From JABMMZ01 sp044341025 (GTDB taxonomy: Bacteria; Bacteroidota; Bacteroidia; NS11-12g; UBA955): a stretch of 64,000 bases of DNA. Both the position numbers and the translations under genes were made by a program. The stretch lies in contig JBIISM010000002.1 of assembly GCA_044341025.1 (NCBI GenBank), positions 1-64,000 of the forward strand. Reading direction: 5' to 3'. Positions 17,449 through 25,932 of the stretch are shown here, in pieces. The notes under the pieces were generated by a model. That model searched no databases. It was not told the origin of the DNA and worked only from the letters and a program-made list of their open reading frames with translations. How positions within the stretch are numbered: the stretch's first letter is position 1; the number at the start of each line of letters is the position of its first letter.

Positions 17449-18135
17449 ATGTTTAGAAAAATTACGCTAATTATTATTGCTTTAGTTGGATTGAATGCAA
17501 ATGCACAATTCACAATTGATGAGGACACCTTGTATGCTTTTGGTTTTGTAGGGGCTACTTCTGCCGATTTTTCGGATATCTATGCACATACCGTTATTAG
17601 AAGCAAGGCGCCTTCACCTGATACAATAAAATGGAATAGATTTAATGTTGTTTTGCCAAGTGCAGAGTGGTCAACAGCCATATGCGATATTTTATCTTGC
17701 AGAGGTCCAGAGATTTCTAGTGATACATTTGCATTTAGTGGTGCAGGTGATACTGGTATTTTATCTTTCCATTTTTATACAAAAAATATAAGAGGTAACG
17801 GAGTTATTACTGTTCGTTTTTCAAGAGCTAATAATCCTTTGGATTTTAAAGATGTTGTGATAATCGCTCAAGGATGGGCTCCAACAGGCGTTTCAAGCAG
17901 CATGCGCAACCTAATGAATGTTTATCCTAACCCTGTAAATGATTATGTAAATATTAATAACCCACTTATTGGTAAAGCTGATTTAAAGGTTTTCAATGCA
18001 CAAGGTCAAATCGTCTTCGAATCTGCTTTTGATAGCAGTGCTAGAGTTGATTTAAGCAATTTTGCTTCAGGTTTATATACTATAGTGGTTCAAGGTGAAA
18101 AAGGTTCAACTAGCACAACGTTTGTTAAATCATAA
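17449..18135 (+). CDS. Small secreted protein with T9SS sorting domain
   Basis: 228 residues. Signal peptide MFRKITLII...LNANAQ (about 1-20), a beta-rich body with two cysteines close together (ICDILSC, about 81-87), and a C-terminal type A sorting domain (about 155-228): the box VYPNPVNDYVNI, then KVFNAQGQIV and ASGLYTIVV. This domain targets proteins for T9SS export and surface attachment. The body matches no family I recognise. Transcribed from its own promoter and ended by a strong shared terminator. Confidence 0.88.
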   Translation: MFRKITLIIIALVGLNANAQFTIDEDTLYAFGFVGATSADFSDIYAHTVIRSKAPSPDTIKWNRFNVVLPSAEWSTAICDILSCRGPEISSDTFAFSGAGDTGILSFHFYTKNIRGNGVITVRFSRANNPLDFKDVVIIAQGWAPTGVSSSMRNLMNVYPNPVNDYVNINNPLIGKADLKVFNAQGQIVFESAFDSSARVDLSNFASGLYTIVVQGEKGSTSTTFVKS

Positions 18136-18160
18136 ACCCAATAAAAACGTATTCCAAAAA

Positions 18161-18187
18161 AAATCCCGAAACATCGTTTCGGGATTT
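18161..18187. terminator. Bidirectional intrinsic terminator
   Basis: Perfect 12-base stem AAATCCCGAAAC / GTTTCGGGATTT with loop ATC. There is an A-run on the left and a T-run on the right, so it can end transcription of both the T9SS gene and the convergent obgE. Confidence 0.9.
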
Positions 18188-18208
18188 TTTATTTTATTGT
18201 TGTTGAGC

Positions 18209-19216
18209 TTAGCTCCATTCTTCTTTACCGTGTTTGATTTTCTCCCAAAGGGTATCTTTAAGTTCTTGCAGGTTAAGTCCTGCCACCGCTGAAATAAATA
18301 ACGGTTTCATGCTTTTTAAATCTTTCTTCATTAAACCCATTAACTCATCGTCCATCATGTCGCATTTGGTAATGGCGATAACGCGTTCCTTTTGAAGCAA
18401 TTCAGGGTTGAAAGCCTTTAATTCATTGAGCAGAATTTTGTATTCTGCTTTAATGTCTTTGCTATCTGCCGGTATAAGGAATAATAACAATGCATTTCTT
18501 TCAATGTGTTTAAGAAATCTATGCCCTAGGCCCTTGCCTTCGTGAGCACCTTCAATGATTCCAGGAATATCGGCCATTACAAACGAACGGTAATCGCGGT
18601 ATTCAACCATACCAAGATTAGGAACTAGAGTGGTAAAAGGGTAATTGGCGATTTTTGGTTTGGCCGCTGACATTACAGAAAGTAATGTTGATTTTCCGGC
18701 ATTAGGAAAACCAACCAATCCAACGTCTGCCAAAACTTTTAATTCGAGTATTTTCCAACCTTCAATGCTGTCTTCACCTGGCTGGGCATAAGTTGGGGCT
18801 TGTTTGGTAGGTGTTTTGAAGTGGGTATTGCCCAATCCACCGCGTCCACCTTTTAACAGCACCTTTTCTTCACCATCCTTGGTAATTTCAAACAATACTT
18901 TGCCTGTTACTTCGTCTTTTGCAATGGTTCCTAGCGGAACTTCAATAACTTCGTTTTTGCCAGATGCACCGGTGCATAAAGCAGATCCACCTGGATCGCC
19001 ATCTTCAGCGTGAACGTGTTTGCGGTATTTTAAATGCAGCAAAGTCCATAATTGGGCATTGCCTCTAAGCTTAATGTCACCACCTTTTCCGCCATCACCA
19101 CCGTCAGGGCCACCTTGAGGTAGTCCTTTCGCACGGTGAAAGTGCGCACTGCCTTTACCACCTTTTCCACTTCTGAAAAAGATTTTTACGTAATCTATAA
19201 AATTTGAGTCTAGCAT
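18209..19216 (-). CDS. obgE: Obg-family GTPase (ribosome assembly)
   Basis: 335 residues. An Obg fold with glycine-rich loops (1-158, FFRSGKGGKGSAHF) and a G domain with G1 GFPNAGKS (169-176), G2 FTTLVPNLG, G3 DIPGIIEGA, G4 TKCD and G5 SAVAG. It assists 50S subunit maturation and the stringent response. There is no C-terminal OCT extension, as in many non-Firmicutes. It follows adk by 27 bases on the same strand. Confidence 0.96.
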   Translation of the reverse strand: MLDSNFIDYVKIFFRSGKGGKGSAHFHRAKGLPQGGPDGGDGGKGGDIKLRGNAQLWTLLHLKYRKHVHAEDGDPGGSALCTGASGKNEVIEVPLGTIAKDEVTGKVLFEITKDGEEKVLLKGGRGGLGNTHFKTPTKQAPTYAQPGEDSIEGWKILELKVLADVGLVGFPNAGKSTLLSVMSAAKPKIANYPFTTLVPNLGMVEYRDYRSFVMADIPGIIEGAHEGKGLGHRFLKHIERNALLLFLIPADSKDIKAEYKILLNELKAFNPELLQKERVIAITKCDMMDDELMGLMKKDLKSMKPLFISAVAGLNLQELKDTLWEKIKHGKEEWS

Positions 19217-19243
19217 GGCTTTACGGAATTAAGTGTTAATCCG

Positions 19244-19822
19244 TTAGTGACTTTGTTCAACAATAATTGACTTAAGTCTATTAAATATTTCATCAATACT
19301 TCCAACGCCGTCGATGCCGTGGTATTTGTTTTGATTGGCATAATATTCAGCTGCAACAGCTGTTTGTTCGTTGTATACATTGATTCTATTTCTAATTATA
19401 TTCTCGTCTATATCGTCTGCTCTTCCACTGTCTTTGCCTCTTAATAGAAGTCTTTTTGTTAATTCTTCTTCATCTACCATTAGCGCAAGCATCATACTGA
19501 TTGAAGTGCCTTTGGATTCTAAAAATTTGTCGAGCGCTTGGGCTTGCGCTGTTGTTCTAGGAAACCCATCAAAAATATAACCTTTTGCTTCTGGGTGTTT
19601 TTCTACTTCTGCTTCAAGCATATTAATGGTAACCTCATCTGGAACTAAATTGCCTTTATCAATGAAAGATTTGGCTAATTTGCCGAGATCAGTTTCGTTT
19701 TTTATGTTAAATCTAAAAATATCACCGGTAGATAAATGCACCAAATTAAAAGTGTCTACAAGTTTTTGAGATTGAGTTCCTTTTCCTGCTCCTGGGGGTC
19801 CAAATAAAACGATATTTAACAT
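19244..19822 (-). CDS. adk: Adenylate kinase
   Basis: 192 residues, short type without a zinc-binding LID. Catalyses ATP + AMP = 2 ADP. Motifs: GPPGAGKGTQ (8-17), STGDIFR, DGFPRTTAQAQAL, and the compact LID region RGKDSGRADD. The frame extends 36 codons upstream, but those codons cover a perfect -7 promoter box, and all homologues start at MLNIVLFGPPG. First gene of an adk-obgE unit, divergent from the 2-epimerase gene. Confidence 0.96.
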   Translation of the reverse strand: MLNIVLFGPPGAGKGTQSQKLVDTFNLVHLSTGDIFRFNIKNETDLGKLAKSFIDKGNLVPDEVTINMLEAEVEKHPEAKGYIFDGFPRTTAQAQALDKFLESKGTSISMMLALMVDEEELTKRLLLRGKDSGRADDIDENIIRNRINVYNEQTAVAAEYYANQNKYHGIDGVGSIDEIFNRLKSIIVEQSH

Positions 19823-19856
19823 TTTTTTATAGATAATTGTTAAGTCTTCTAACGTG

Positions 19857-19864
19857 CAAAGGTA
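19857..19864 (-). promoter_or_regulatory. -7 promoter box for adk-obgE
   Basis: Minus-strand TACCTTTG, a perfect TAnnTTTG, 34 bases before the adk ATG. It decides the adk start, since the longer frame would run through it. Confidence 0.6.
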
Positions 19865-19937
19865 CTGCCTTAAACTGAATATTGTATATTTAAAGACATA
19901 TTTACTTAATTTCGCAGCGAAAAAAAACATTTATCTT

Positions 19938-21032
19938 TTGAAAAAAATCCTTATTGTGGTGGGCACTAGACCCAATTTTATTAAAGTAACACGCTTTAAA
20001 AAAGTAATAGCTAATCATCCTGAGTTAGATGTTAAATTTGTTCATACTGGTCAGCATTTTGACGAAAAAATGAGCCAAGTGTTTTTTGATCAATTTGATT
20101 TGAGGCCTGATTTTATGCTCAATATTGGACAAGGCACGCCAAATGCCCAGATGGCTAATGTTATGCTGGGTGTCGAGAAAGTTTGTCTAGAATATATGCC
20201 AGATTTGTTAATTGTAGTTGGCGATGTAAACAGCACGTTTGCGGCGGCGTTAACTGGAAATAAAATGGGCATTAAAGTAGCGCATTTAGAAAGCGGTTTG
20301 AGAAGTTTTGACCGCGAAATGCCTGAGGAAATTAACCGCTTGTTGACGGATGAGATTTCTGATTATTATTTTGTAACGGAACAAAGTGGATTGGATCACT
20401 TGAAAGCTGAGGGCAAAGACAATGGAAACGTATTTTTTGTAGGCAATACCATGATCGATAGCTTGGTGGAATTTGATGATGAGGTAAATAAAAGTCAAAT
20501 TATGCAAACGATGGGATTGGAGAAAGGTCATTTCGTACTAATGACTATGCATAGACCTTCAAATGTGGATACCAAAGAAGGATTAGACGTTTTAATTGAA
20601 ATGATTAAGAACATCTGCAAAAACACAAAACTGGTTTTCCCTATACATCCAAGAACGGTTAATCGATTAAAGCAATTTGAATTATGGGAATCTATAGCAA
20701 ATCTTGAGGGTCTTATATTTTCTGAACCTATGGATTATTTTGCGTTTCAAAATTTGACTGCCAATTGCAAATTTGTTGTCACCGATAGTGGAGGCATACA
20801 AGAAGAAACCACTTACCGTCAAGTCCCTTGCTTGACCTTGAGAAATAACACTGAACGTCCTAGCACCGTTGATCTTGGTAGTAATGTCTTGGTTGAATAT
20901 ACCATGGAGGCACTCCAAAAAAGAATAGATGAAATTAATGCAGGCACTTATAAAAAAGGACAAATTCCTCCACTTTGGGATGGCAAAAGTACAGATAGAA
21001 TTGTCGAGGCAATAAAGGGGATCTTGGTTTAG
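19938..21032 (+). CDS. wecB: UDP-N-acetylglucosamine 2-epimerase (non-hydrolysing)
   Basis: 364 residues from a TTG start. Interconverts UDP-GlcNAc and UDP-ManNAc for surface glycans. Evidence: KILIVVGTRPNFIKV at the N-terminus, HTGQHFD, VVGDVNSTFAAAL, HLESGLRSFDREMPEEINR, MTMHRPSNVD, TDSGGIQEE and LRNNTERPSTV. An ATG-started frame 28 codons longer exists, but it overlaps the adk promoter and encodes no family sequence; TTG puts the protein start exactly where homologues begin. Its stop overlaps that of the convergent GT-C gene by three bases. Confidence 0.92.
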   Translation: MKKILIVVGTRPNFIKVTRFKKVIANHPELDVKFVHTGQHFDEKMSQVFFDQFDLRPDFMLNIGQGTPNAQMANVMLGVEKVCLEYMPDLLIVVGDVNSTFAAALTGNKMGIKVAHLESGLRSFDREMPEEINRLLTDEISDYYFVTEQSGLDHLKAEGKDNGNVFFVGNTMIDSLVEFDDEVNKSQIMQTMGLEKGHFVLMTMHRPSNVDTKEGLDVLIEMIKNICKNTKLVFPIHPRTVNRLKQFELWESIANLEGLIFSEPMDYFAFQNLTANCKFVVTDSGGIQEETTYRQVPCLTLRNNTERPSTVDLGSNVLVEYTMEALQKRIDEINAGTYKKGQIPPLWDGKSTDRIVEAIKGILV

Positions 21033-22417
21033 TGGGCGGTTTGATTTTGTTTATAGCTGCTGTATATAATTTGACCCAGCAGCACAAATAGACACAATTG
21101 AACTTGTGCAAAACCAATTTGATACCATTCGAAATCCAAAGCAATTCCTATTGATCTAAGTGAAAAGTATTTTGAGGTGTTGTTGAATGAAACAAATAGG
21201 ATATAATAGGATGCTAAAAAGACATAGATCCATGAAAATAAATATTTACGGTAAGCAAATACTGCCGTTAACGGTATAAGGAAATATTGTTCGCTAATTG
21301 CAAGCGAAGTAGCAACTATACATAGGAGATAGATATTGAACATATCTGTGTTTTTCCATTTGTAGGCATAAAATGCTAAGGTGGGGAAAATTAACAACCA
21401 AATGAATTTATAGCCAGTAAAGATTGGAATCAATTTGAAGAAACCCATTTTTGTGATAAATCCTGGAATTGCTAAATCAAGTATGTGTTTAAGGAAAGTT
21501 TGGTTGTTGTTGAATTGATAAGACAATACATTTGTTTTTATGGCGTCAAAATCATGGTAAAAGGGCAGGAAACTTAAGATAAAAATGAGGGCTGGTATTG
21601 TCAAAAGTTTAATACGCTCCCTTAGTAAAATCTCCTGATTAAAAAGCAACATTAATGGGAAGAATACCATTATGTGTTTAATGCTAAAGGATACGCCTAG
21701 TAAAATGGCTGCTACAGTGTATTTTTTGTCCTTTAAATTTATATAAGCATAATACGCTAAACAGATTGCCAATATATCAAACTGTGAATGGTGGCCAATA
21801 ATAACGATGCTAATGGGATTAAAAAGCAACAACAGGATTAATAAATTATTCTTTGTTTGCTTAAAAATTGCTTTGTATAAGAAGACCTCAGCGGCGAATA
21901 GACAAATAACAATATAAACATGAAATAATTTCTGATTGTAGGCACCAATGCTAGCGAGTAATTTTAATGCAGCCAAAATATAAGCCCATATCGGCCCGTA
22001 ATTGTACCTTGTGGTGTTTGCATAAACACTTTTGCCCTCAATTATAATATCTGCTACAATTTCGTAAGATTCTAAATCAAAATTGTGGCCTAAGATTGCC
22101 ATAAGGATTCTAAGTAAAAGCCCAAAACTAAAAATTAATACCCAATATTTATTTTGGATAAAAATATCTGAAATTCTTGAGGACTTAAAATATAAACCCA
22201 CTAAAAACCATAGGCTCAAAAGAATGTTTATGTCAAATATTGCAAACCGCAACCGGCCAGTAATCATTCCGTCTGCATCGCCAATGAAGTGTTCGAATAG
22301 CTTTGCAAATCCATTAAAAAGAACAATTGACATAAAGGCGTATATATACGACAGTCGATGGTTTAACGACGTGCTCAAAAATGATTTAATTTTAAACAAA
22401 ATTTGTTTATTTGTCAT
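21029..22417 (-). CDS. Polytopic membrane protein, probable GT-C glycosyltransferase
   Basis: 462 residues with about ten to twelve transmembrane helices. The first large loop carries HNFDLESYE (about 115-123), a loop acid typical of GT-C enzymes using polyprenyl-phosphate sugars, and a later loop reads GHHSQFDILA (about 209-218), like the GxHGQFD segment of GT87/DUF2029-type mannosyltransferases. Substrate is unknown. Neighbouring wecB suggests a role in surface-glycan building, but the two genes are convergent, so they are not one operon. Confidence 0.7.
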   Translation of the reverse strand: MTNKQILFKIKSFLSTSLNHRLSYIYAFMSIVLFNGFAKLFEHFIGDADGMITGRLRFAIFDINILLSLWFLVGLYFKSSRISDIFIQNKYWVLIFSFGLLLRILMAILGHNFDLESYEIVADIIIEGKSVYANTTRYNYGPIWAYILAALKLLASIGAYNQKLFHVYIVICLFAAEVFLYKAIFKQTKNNLLILLLLFNPISIVIIGHHSQFDILAICLAYYAYINLKDKKYTVAAILLGVSFSIKHIMVFFPLMLLFNQEILLRERIKLLTIPALIFILSFLPFYHDFDAIKTNVLSYQFNNNQTFLKHILDLAIPGFITKMGFFKLIPIFTGYKFIWLLIFPTLAFYAYKWKNTDMFNIYLLCIVATSLAISEQYFLIPLTAVFAYRKYLFSWIYVFLASYYILFVSFNNTSKYFSLRSIGIALDFEWYQIGFAQVQLCLFVLLGQIIYSSYKQNQTAH

Positions 22418-22743
22418 TGATAAATTGCCTGCAATTTAAGCATAAATTTCTATTTGCACCTTCAATATTGCTCATTTCCCCTTTTGCATCTCGCATCAGA
22501 CAAAAAGTGTCTTGGCTATGCTTTAGACTATGGTTTTACCCCAATTCGTGTAAAATTTCTCAATATCTATGGTTAATTAAGGAAGAGTAGAGGGAATAAA
22601 ACCATCAAAACAAACCAATTTAAGATTCGATGGTATTGAACGGCTTTCTCTTATTTGGCAAGAATTTGCCATCAGCAGATACCAAGCAGTTCAAGAAATC
22701 TGAAGCTTGTAAATAGATGCAATTAATCTATAAAAGCCAACAA
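22418..22743. other. Intergenic region, no gene found
   Basis: About 326 bases between the GT-C gene and the TetR gene. It holds only short frames; the best is 28 codons on the plus strand starting near 22630, preceded by an in-frame stop, without recognisable family or promoter. No tRNA cloverleaf, strong hairpin or mobile-element end was seen. It may be 3' and 5' untranslated sequence or decayed coding DNA. Confidence 0.5.
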
Positions 22744-23385
22744 TTAAATGTTGTATGCTTTGAGCATCAATCTTACTATGGCTTCTTTCTTGATATTGTA
22801 TTGCTCAAGAAATTGAGATTGGTTTGTGATATTTCTACCCAAAAGGGCTGACAAACCAATTGCATTGACTAAATCTAAAATTAATTCTGCAAAATTGTCA
22901 TGTTCAGCTTGGGATTTGTTTTTGTTTATTTTTGACAAAATGCCTTTTAGGAAGTTGATTTCAAGCTTTTTGTAAGGCCCGTAAATTTCTTCAAAAGTAT
23001 TGTTTAGATCCAAAATATTTTCGTTTGACAAACTGGTTAATTTAACCAAATTGGTGTAAACTTGTGTTCTATTCCAAAGATACTTTAATATTTTTGTTTC
23101 ATCATCTGGCATATCTACAATATCAGATTGCAACTTATCTAATCCTTTTGTTAGCTGATTGTTAACTACTTGAACGAAAAGCTCCTCTTTGTTTTTGAAG
23201 TAATAATAAAGGGCTGCTTTATTAAATCCAATAGAATCTCCAATTTCATCTAAGGTCGTTTTGTTGAATCCAAATTTTATAAAACACTCAGTTGATTTTT
23301 CTAATATTTCTTTTCTTCTAGAGTCATTTGTTGATGGCCTTCCAGGTTTCCTTTTGATGATTTTGCTTTGTGTAAGAGTCTCCAT
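22744..23385 (-). CDS. TetR-family transcriptional regulator
   Basis: 213 residues. A basic N-terminal arm (KRKPGRPS) precedes a TetR helix-turn-helix (about 25-70: ILEKSTECFIKFGFNKTTLDEI...GFNKAALYYYFKNKEELF), followed by an all-helical ligand-binding domain. The frame extends six codons to a TTG; the ATG gives the more usual start. It is divergent from mreB, with about 135 bases between. The target is unknown and no efflux or enzyme gene is adjacent on its strand. Confidence 0.9.
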   Translation of the reverse strand: METLTQSKIIKRKPGRPSTNDSRRKEILEKSTECFIKFGFNKTTLDEIGDSIGFNKAALYYYFKNKEELFVQVVNNQLTKGLDKLQSDIVDMPDDETKILKYLWNRTQVYTNLVKLTSLSNENILDLNNTFEEIYGPYKKLEINFLKGILSKINKNKSQAEHDNFAELILDLVNAIGLSALLGRNITNQSQFLEQYNIKKEAIVRLMLKAYNI

Positions 23386-23521
23386 TTTCTGTATTGTTAT
23401 CAAATTTTATGCCATATATGTCAATTTGTGAAGAAAATTATAAAAAAATTATAAATAAAAATCAAATTGTTTACGGTTTTTATCTTTACTTTGCAGTAGC
23501 AATAATTACTTAATTCAAGAA

Positions 23522-24547
23522 ATGGGATGGTTTAATTTTTTTACACAAGAACTTGCAATCGACTTAGGCACTGCAAACACATTAATCATTCACAAAGACC
23601 AAGTAGTTGTGGATGAGCCTTCAATTATTGCAATCGAGCGCAGTACAGGAAAGGTTATTGCGATAGGTCATGAGGCCATGCAAATGTTTGGCAAAGAAAA
23701 TGATAACATAAAAACAATTCGTCCATTGAAAGATGGTGTTATCGCTGATTTCCAAGCTGCCGAGCACATGATTCGCGGCATGATCAAAAAGATCAACAAA
23801 AATGGCAAAACGTTTTCGCCTCAGTTAAGAATGGTCATATGTATTCCGTCTGGTATAACTGAAGTTGAAAAGCGTGCAGTAAAAGATAGTGCTGATAGAG
23901 CTGGTGGAAAGGAAGTTTATATGATCCACGAACCAATGGCTGCTGCCGTTGGAATAGGAATCGATGTTACAGAGCCAATGGGCAATATGGTGATTGATAT
24001 TGGGGGTGGTACAAGCGAAATAGCTGTTATTGCCTTGGGTGGTATTGTTTGCGACCAATCAATTCGAGTGGCCGGAGATGAATTCAATATGGATATCTCT
24101 GAGTACATGAAACGCCAACACAATCTTTTGTGTGGTGAAAGAACCGCCGAAAAAATTAAAATTAATGTTGGTTCTGCTTTAACAGAATTAGACAATCCGC
24201 CTGAAGATTATGCGGTATATGGAAGAGACTTAATGACAGGTATTCCAAAACAAGTTTTTGTGTCCTATTCTGAAATTGCATTGGCGCTTGATAAATCAAT
24301 TGTAAAATTGGAAGAGGCTATCTTGAAAGCTTTGGAAAATACCCCGCCAGAGTTGGCCGCCGATATTTATCAAACGGGTATTCATTTGACCGGTGGTGGC
24401 GCTTTGTTAAGAGGTCTTGACAAACGTCTTGCTGCAAAAACCAAATTGCCAGTTCATATTGCAGAAGATCCACTTAGAGCAGTTGTAAGGGGTACTGGAA
24501 TAGCGCTGAAAAACATCGGTAAATTTAAATTTTTAATGAATTCTTGA
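23522..24547 (+). CDS. mreB: Rod-shape-determining actin homologue MreB
   Basis: 341 residues. Forms membrane-bound filaments that position the cell-wall elongation machinery. Motifs: IDLGTANTLI (phosphate 1), DEPSIIAIERSTG, MVICIPSGITEVEKRAV, IHEPMAAAVGIG, DIGGGTSEIAVIALGG (phosphate 2) and LTGGGALLRGLD (adenosine). First gene of the mre operon; a TTACTTTG element about 28 bases upstream (seven of eight matches to the -7 consensus) is a candidate promoter. Confidence 0.98.
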   Translation: MGWFNFFTQELAIDLGTANTLIIHKDQVVVDEPSIIAIERSTGKVIAIGHEAMQMFGKENDNIKTIRPLKDGVIADFQAAEHMIRGMIKKINKNGKTFSPQLRMVICIPSGITEVEKRAVKDSADRAGGKEVYMIHEPMAAAVGIGIDVTEPMGNMVIDIGGGTSEIAVIALGGIVCDQSIRVAGDEFNMDISEYMKRQHNLLCGERTAEKIKINVGSALTELDNPPEDYAVYGRDLMTGIPKQVFVSYSEIALALDKSIVKLEEAILKALENTPPELAADIYQTGIHLTGGGALLRGLDKRLAAKTKLPVHIAEDPLRAVVRGTGIALKNIGKFKFLMNS

Positions 24548-24550
24548 TAA

Positions 24551-25402
24551 ATGAATTCTGTATTCAAGTACCTTGAAAGCAAGCTTCATGTTCTATTGTT
24601 TTTATTGCTTGAAATCTTAAGTATCATTGCTATTGTTAGGTTTAACACCTACCAAACTGCTTTTTATTACAGCAATACTAGAAAGTTAAGTTTGTCACTT
24701 CACGAAACCAACAGTTCGATTTTTAATTATTTTGGTTTGTACACCAAAAATCAAGCTTTGTACAATGAGAACATTGATTTAAGAAGAAAACTGCGCTCTA
24801 ATTATGTGGTTGAATCTAAAAAGATTTTTGAAATCAATGACACTGTTTTTAAACAACGCTATAAATATTTCCCCGCTCAAGTTATTACCAACTCGACCAA
24901 TAGACAAAATAATTTTATTACCTTAAACAGGGGTAAAAGTTCAGGAATTGAAAAGGGGATGGGCGTTTTTTGTCCTGAGGGTGTTGTAGGCACTATTGTT
25001 GAAGTTTCTGATAACTATTCAATTGCTGTTTCGGTGTTAAACACAGAAGGATTTAAAGTCGTTCCGAAAATAAAAGAGTTAAACGATACCAAGGGCACAG
25101 TGATTTGGAATGGGAAAGACCCAAACTATCTTAAATTAGAAAACATCAACAAGTATGAAGCTTTGAAAGTTGGTTTTCATATCGTAACCAGTCCATACTC
25201 TAAAAACTTTCCAGAGAATGTTCCCATCGGAATCATCGAGAGCTTAAAGTCAAGAACTACAGAAACGTTCTATGATATAAAAGTTAAATCTGCAGTGAAT
25301 TTTGGTAAAATTCAAACCGTGTATATTGTCATCGACTTATTTAAAGATGAAATTGAAAAACTAGAAGCTGAGTTAAATAAAAAGAATTTGAACGTAAAAT
25401 GA
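24551..25402 (+). CDS. mreC: Rod-shape-determining protein MreC
   Basis: 283 residues. One N-terminal membrane helix (about 13-30), a periplasmic coiled coil, then paired beta-barrel domains with family patterns: RQNNFITLNRGKSSGIEKGMGV and GVVGTIVEVSDNYSIAVSVLN. It links MreB filaments to the PBP2-RodA synthase in the periplasm. It begins three bases after mreB and overlaps mreD by four (ATGA). Confidence 0.95.
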   Translation: MNSVFKYLESKLHVLLFLLLEILSIIAIVRFNTYQTAFYYSNTRKLSLSLHETNSSIFNYFGLYTKNQALYNENIDLRRKLRSNYVVESKKIFEINDTVFKQRYKYFPAQVITNSTNRQNNFITLNRGKSSGIEKGMGVFCPEGVVGTIVEVSDNYSIAVSVLNTEGFKVVPKIKELNDTKGTVIWNGKDPNYLKLENINKYEALKVGFHIVTSPYSKNFPENVPIGIIESLKSRTTETFYDIKVKSAVNFGKIQTVYIVIDLFKDEIEKLEAELNKKNLNVK

Positions 25403-25929
25403 TAGTATCTATTCTCAAGTATTTAGGTTTGTTCTTCTTAATTGTTTTGGTGCAATTATTTATTTTGAATAATATCTTTATTGGCAATTATTACGGATTT
25501 TTATTCCAACCACAACTTATCGTAATGTTTGTGCTTTTATTGCCCTCATCTATGCAACATTCTTGGTTAATATTGATTTCGTTTCTTGCGGGGTTTTTGT
25601 TTGATGTGTTTTTTCAATCCTGGGGAATTCATGCAGCGGCAAGCACATTAATAGGATTCATTAGGCACTATGCAACCCGTGATATAGAAAATGTAATTGG
25701 TGCTCGTGATGAGGACAACCAAATATGGACATCCAAGAAAGGGCAAGTTTGGAAATGGACCTATTTTCTAACATTTACGGCCATTTATCATTTTTTGTTT
25801 TTACTTATTGAGTCGCATGGGCATAATTTTTTTACGCGCTTGCTCCCTTCATTTATCTGCAGCACATTAATTGCATTTCTATTGATTCTATTGTTAGAAA
25901 ATTTGATTTATAAGCCAGCTAGAAATTAA
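25399..25929 (+). CDS. mreD: Rod-shape-determining protein MreD
   Basis: 176-residue inner-membrane protein with about five to six hydrophobic segments, of the size expected for MreD. Sequence conservation in this family is low, and the assignment rests on topology, the FQPQLIVMFVLLLP and FLAGFLFDVFF segments, and the fixed position between mreC and mrdA. Translationally coupled to mreC. Confidence 0.9.
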   Translation: MIVSILKYLGLFFLIVLVQLFILNNIFIGNYYGFLFQPQLIVMFVLLLPSSMQHSWLILISFLAGFLFDVFFQSWGIHAAASTLIGFIRHYATRDIENVIGARDEDNQIWTSKKGQVWKWTYFLTFTAIYHFLFLLIESHGHNFFTRLLPSFICSTLIAFLLILLLENLIYKPARN

Positions 25930-25932
25930 GCC

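Noticed and set aside
23825..24195. Minus-strand frames over mreB
   Set aside because: Shadows of a highly conserved gene.
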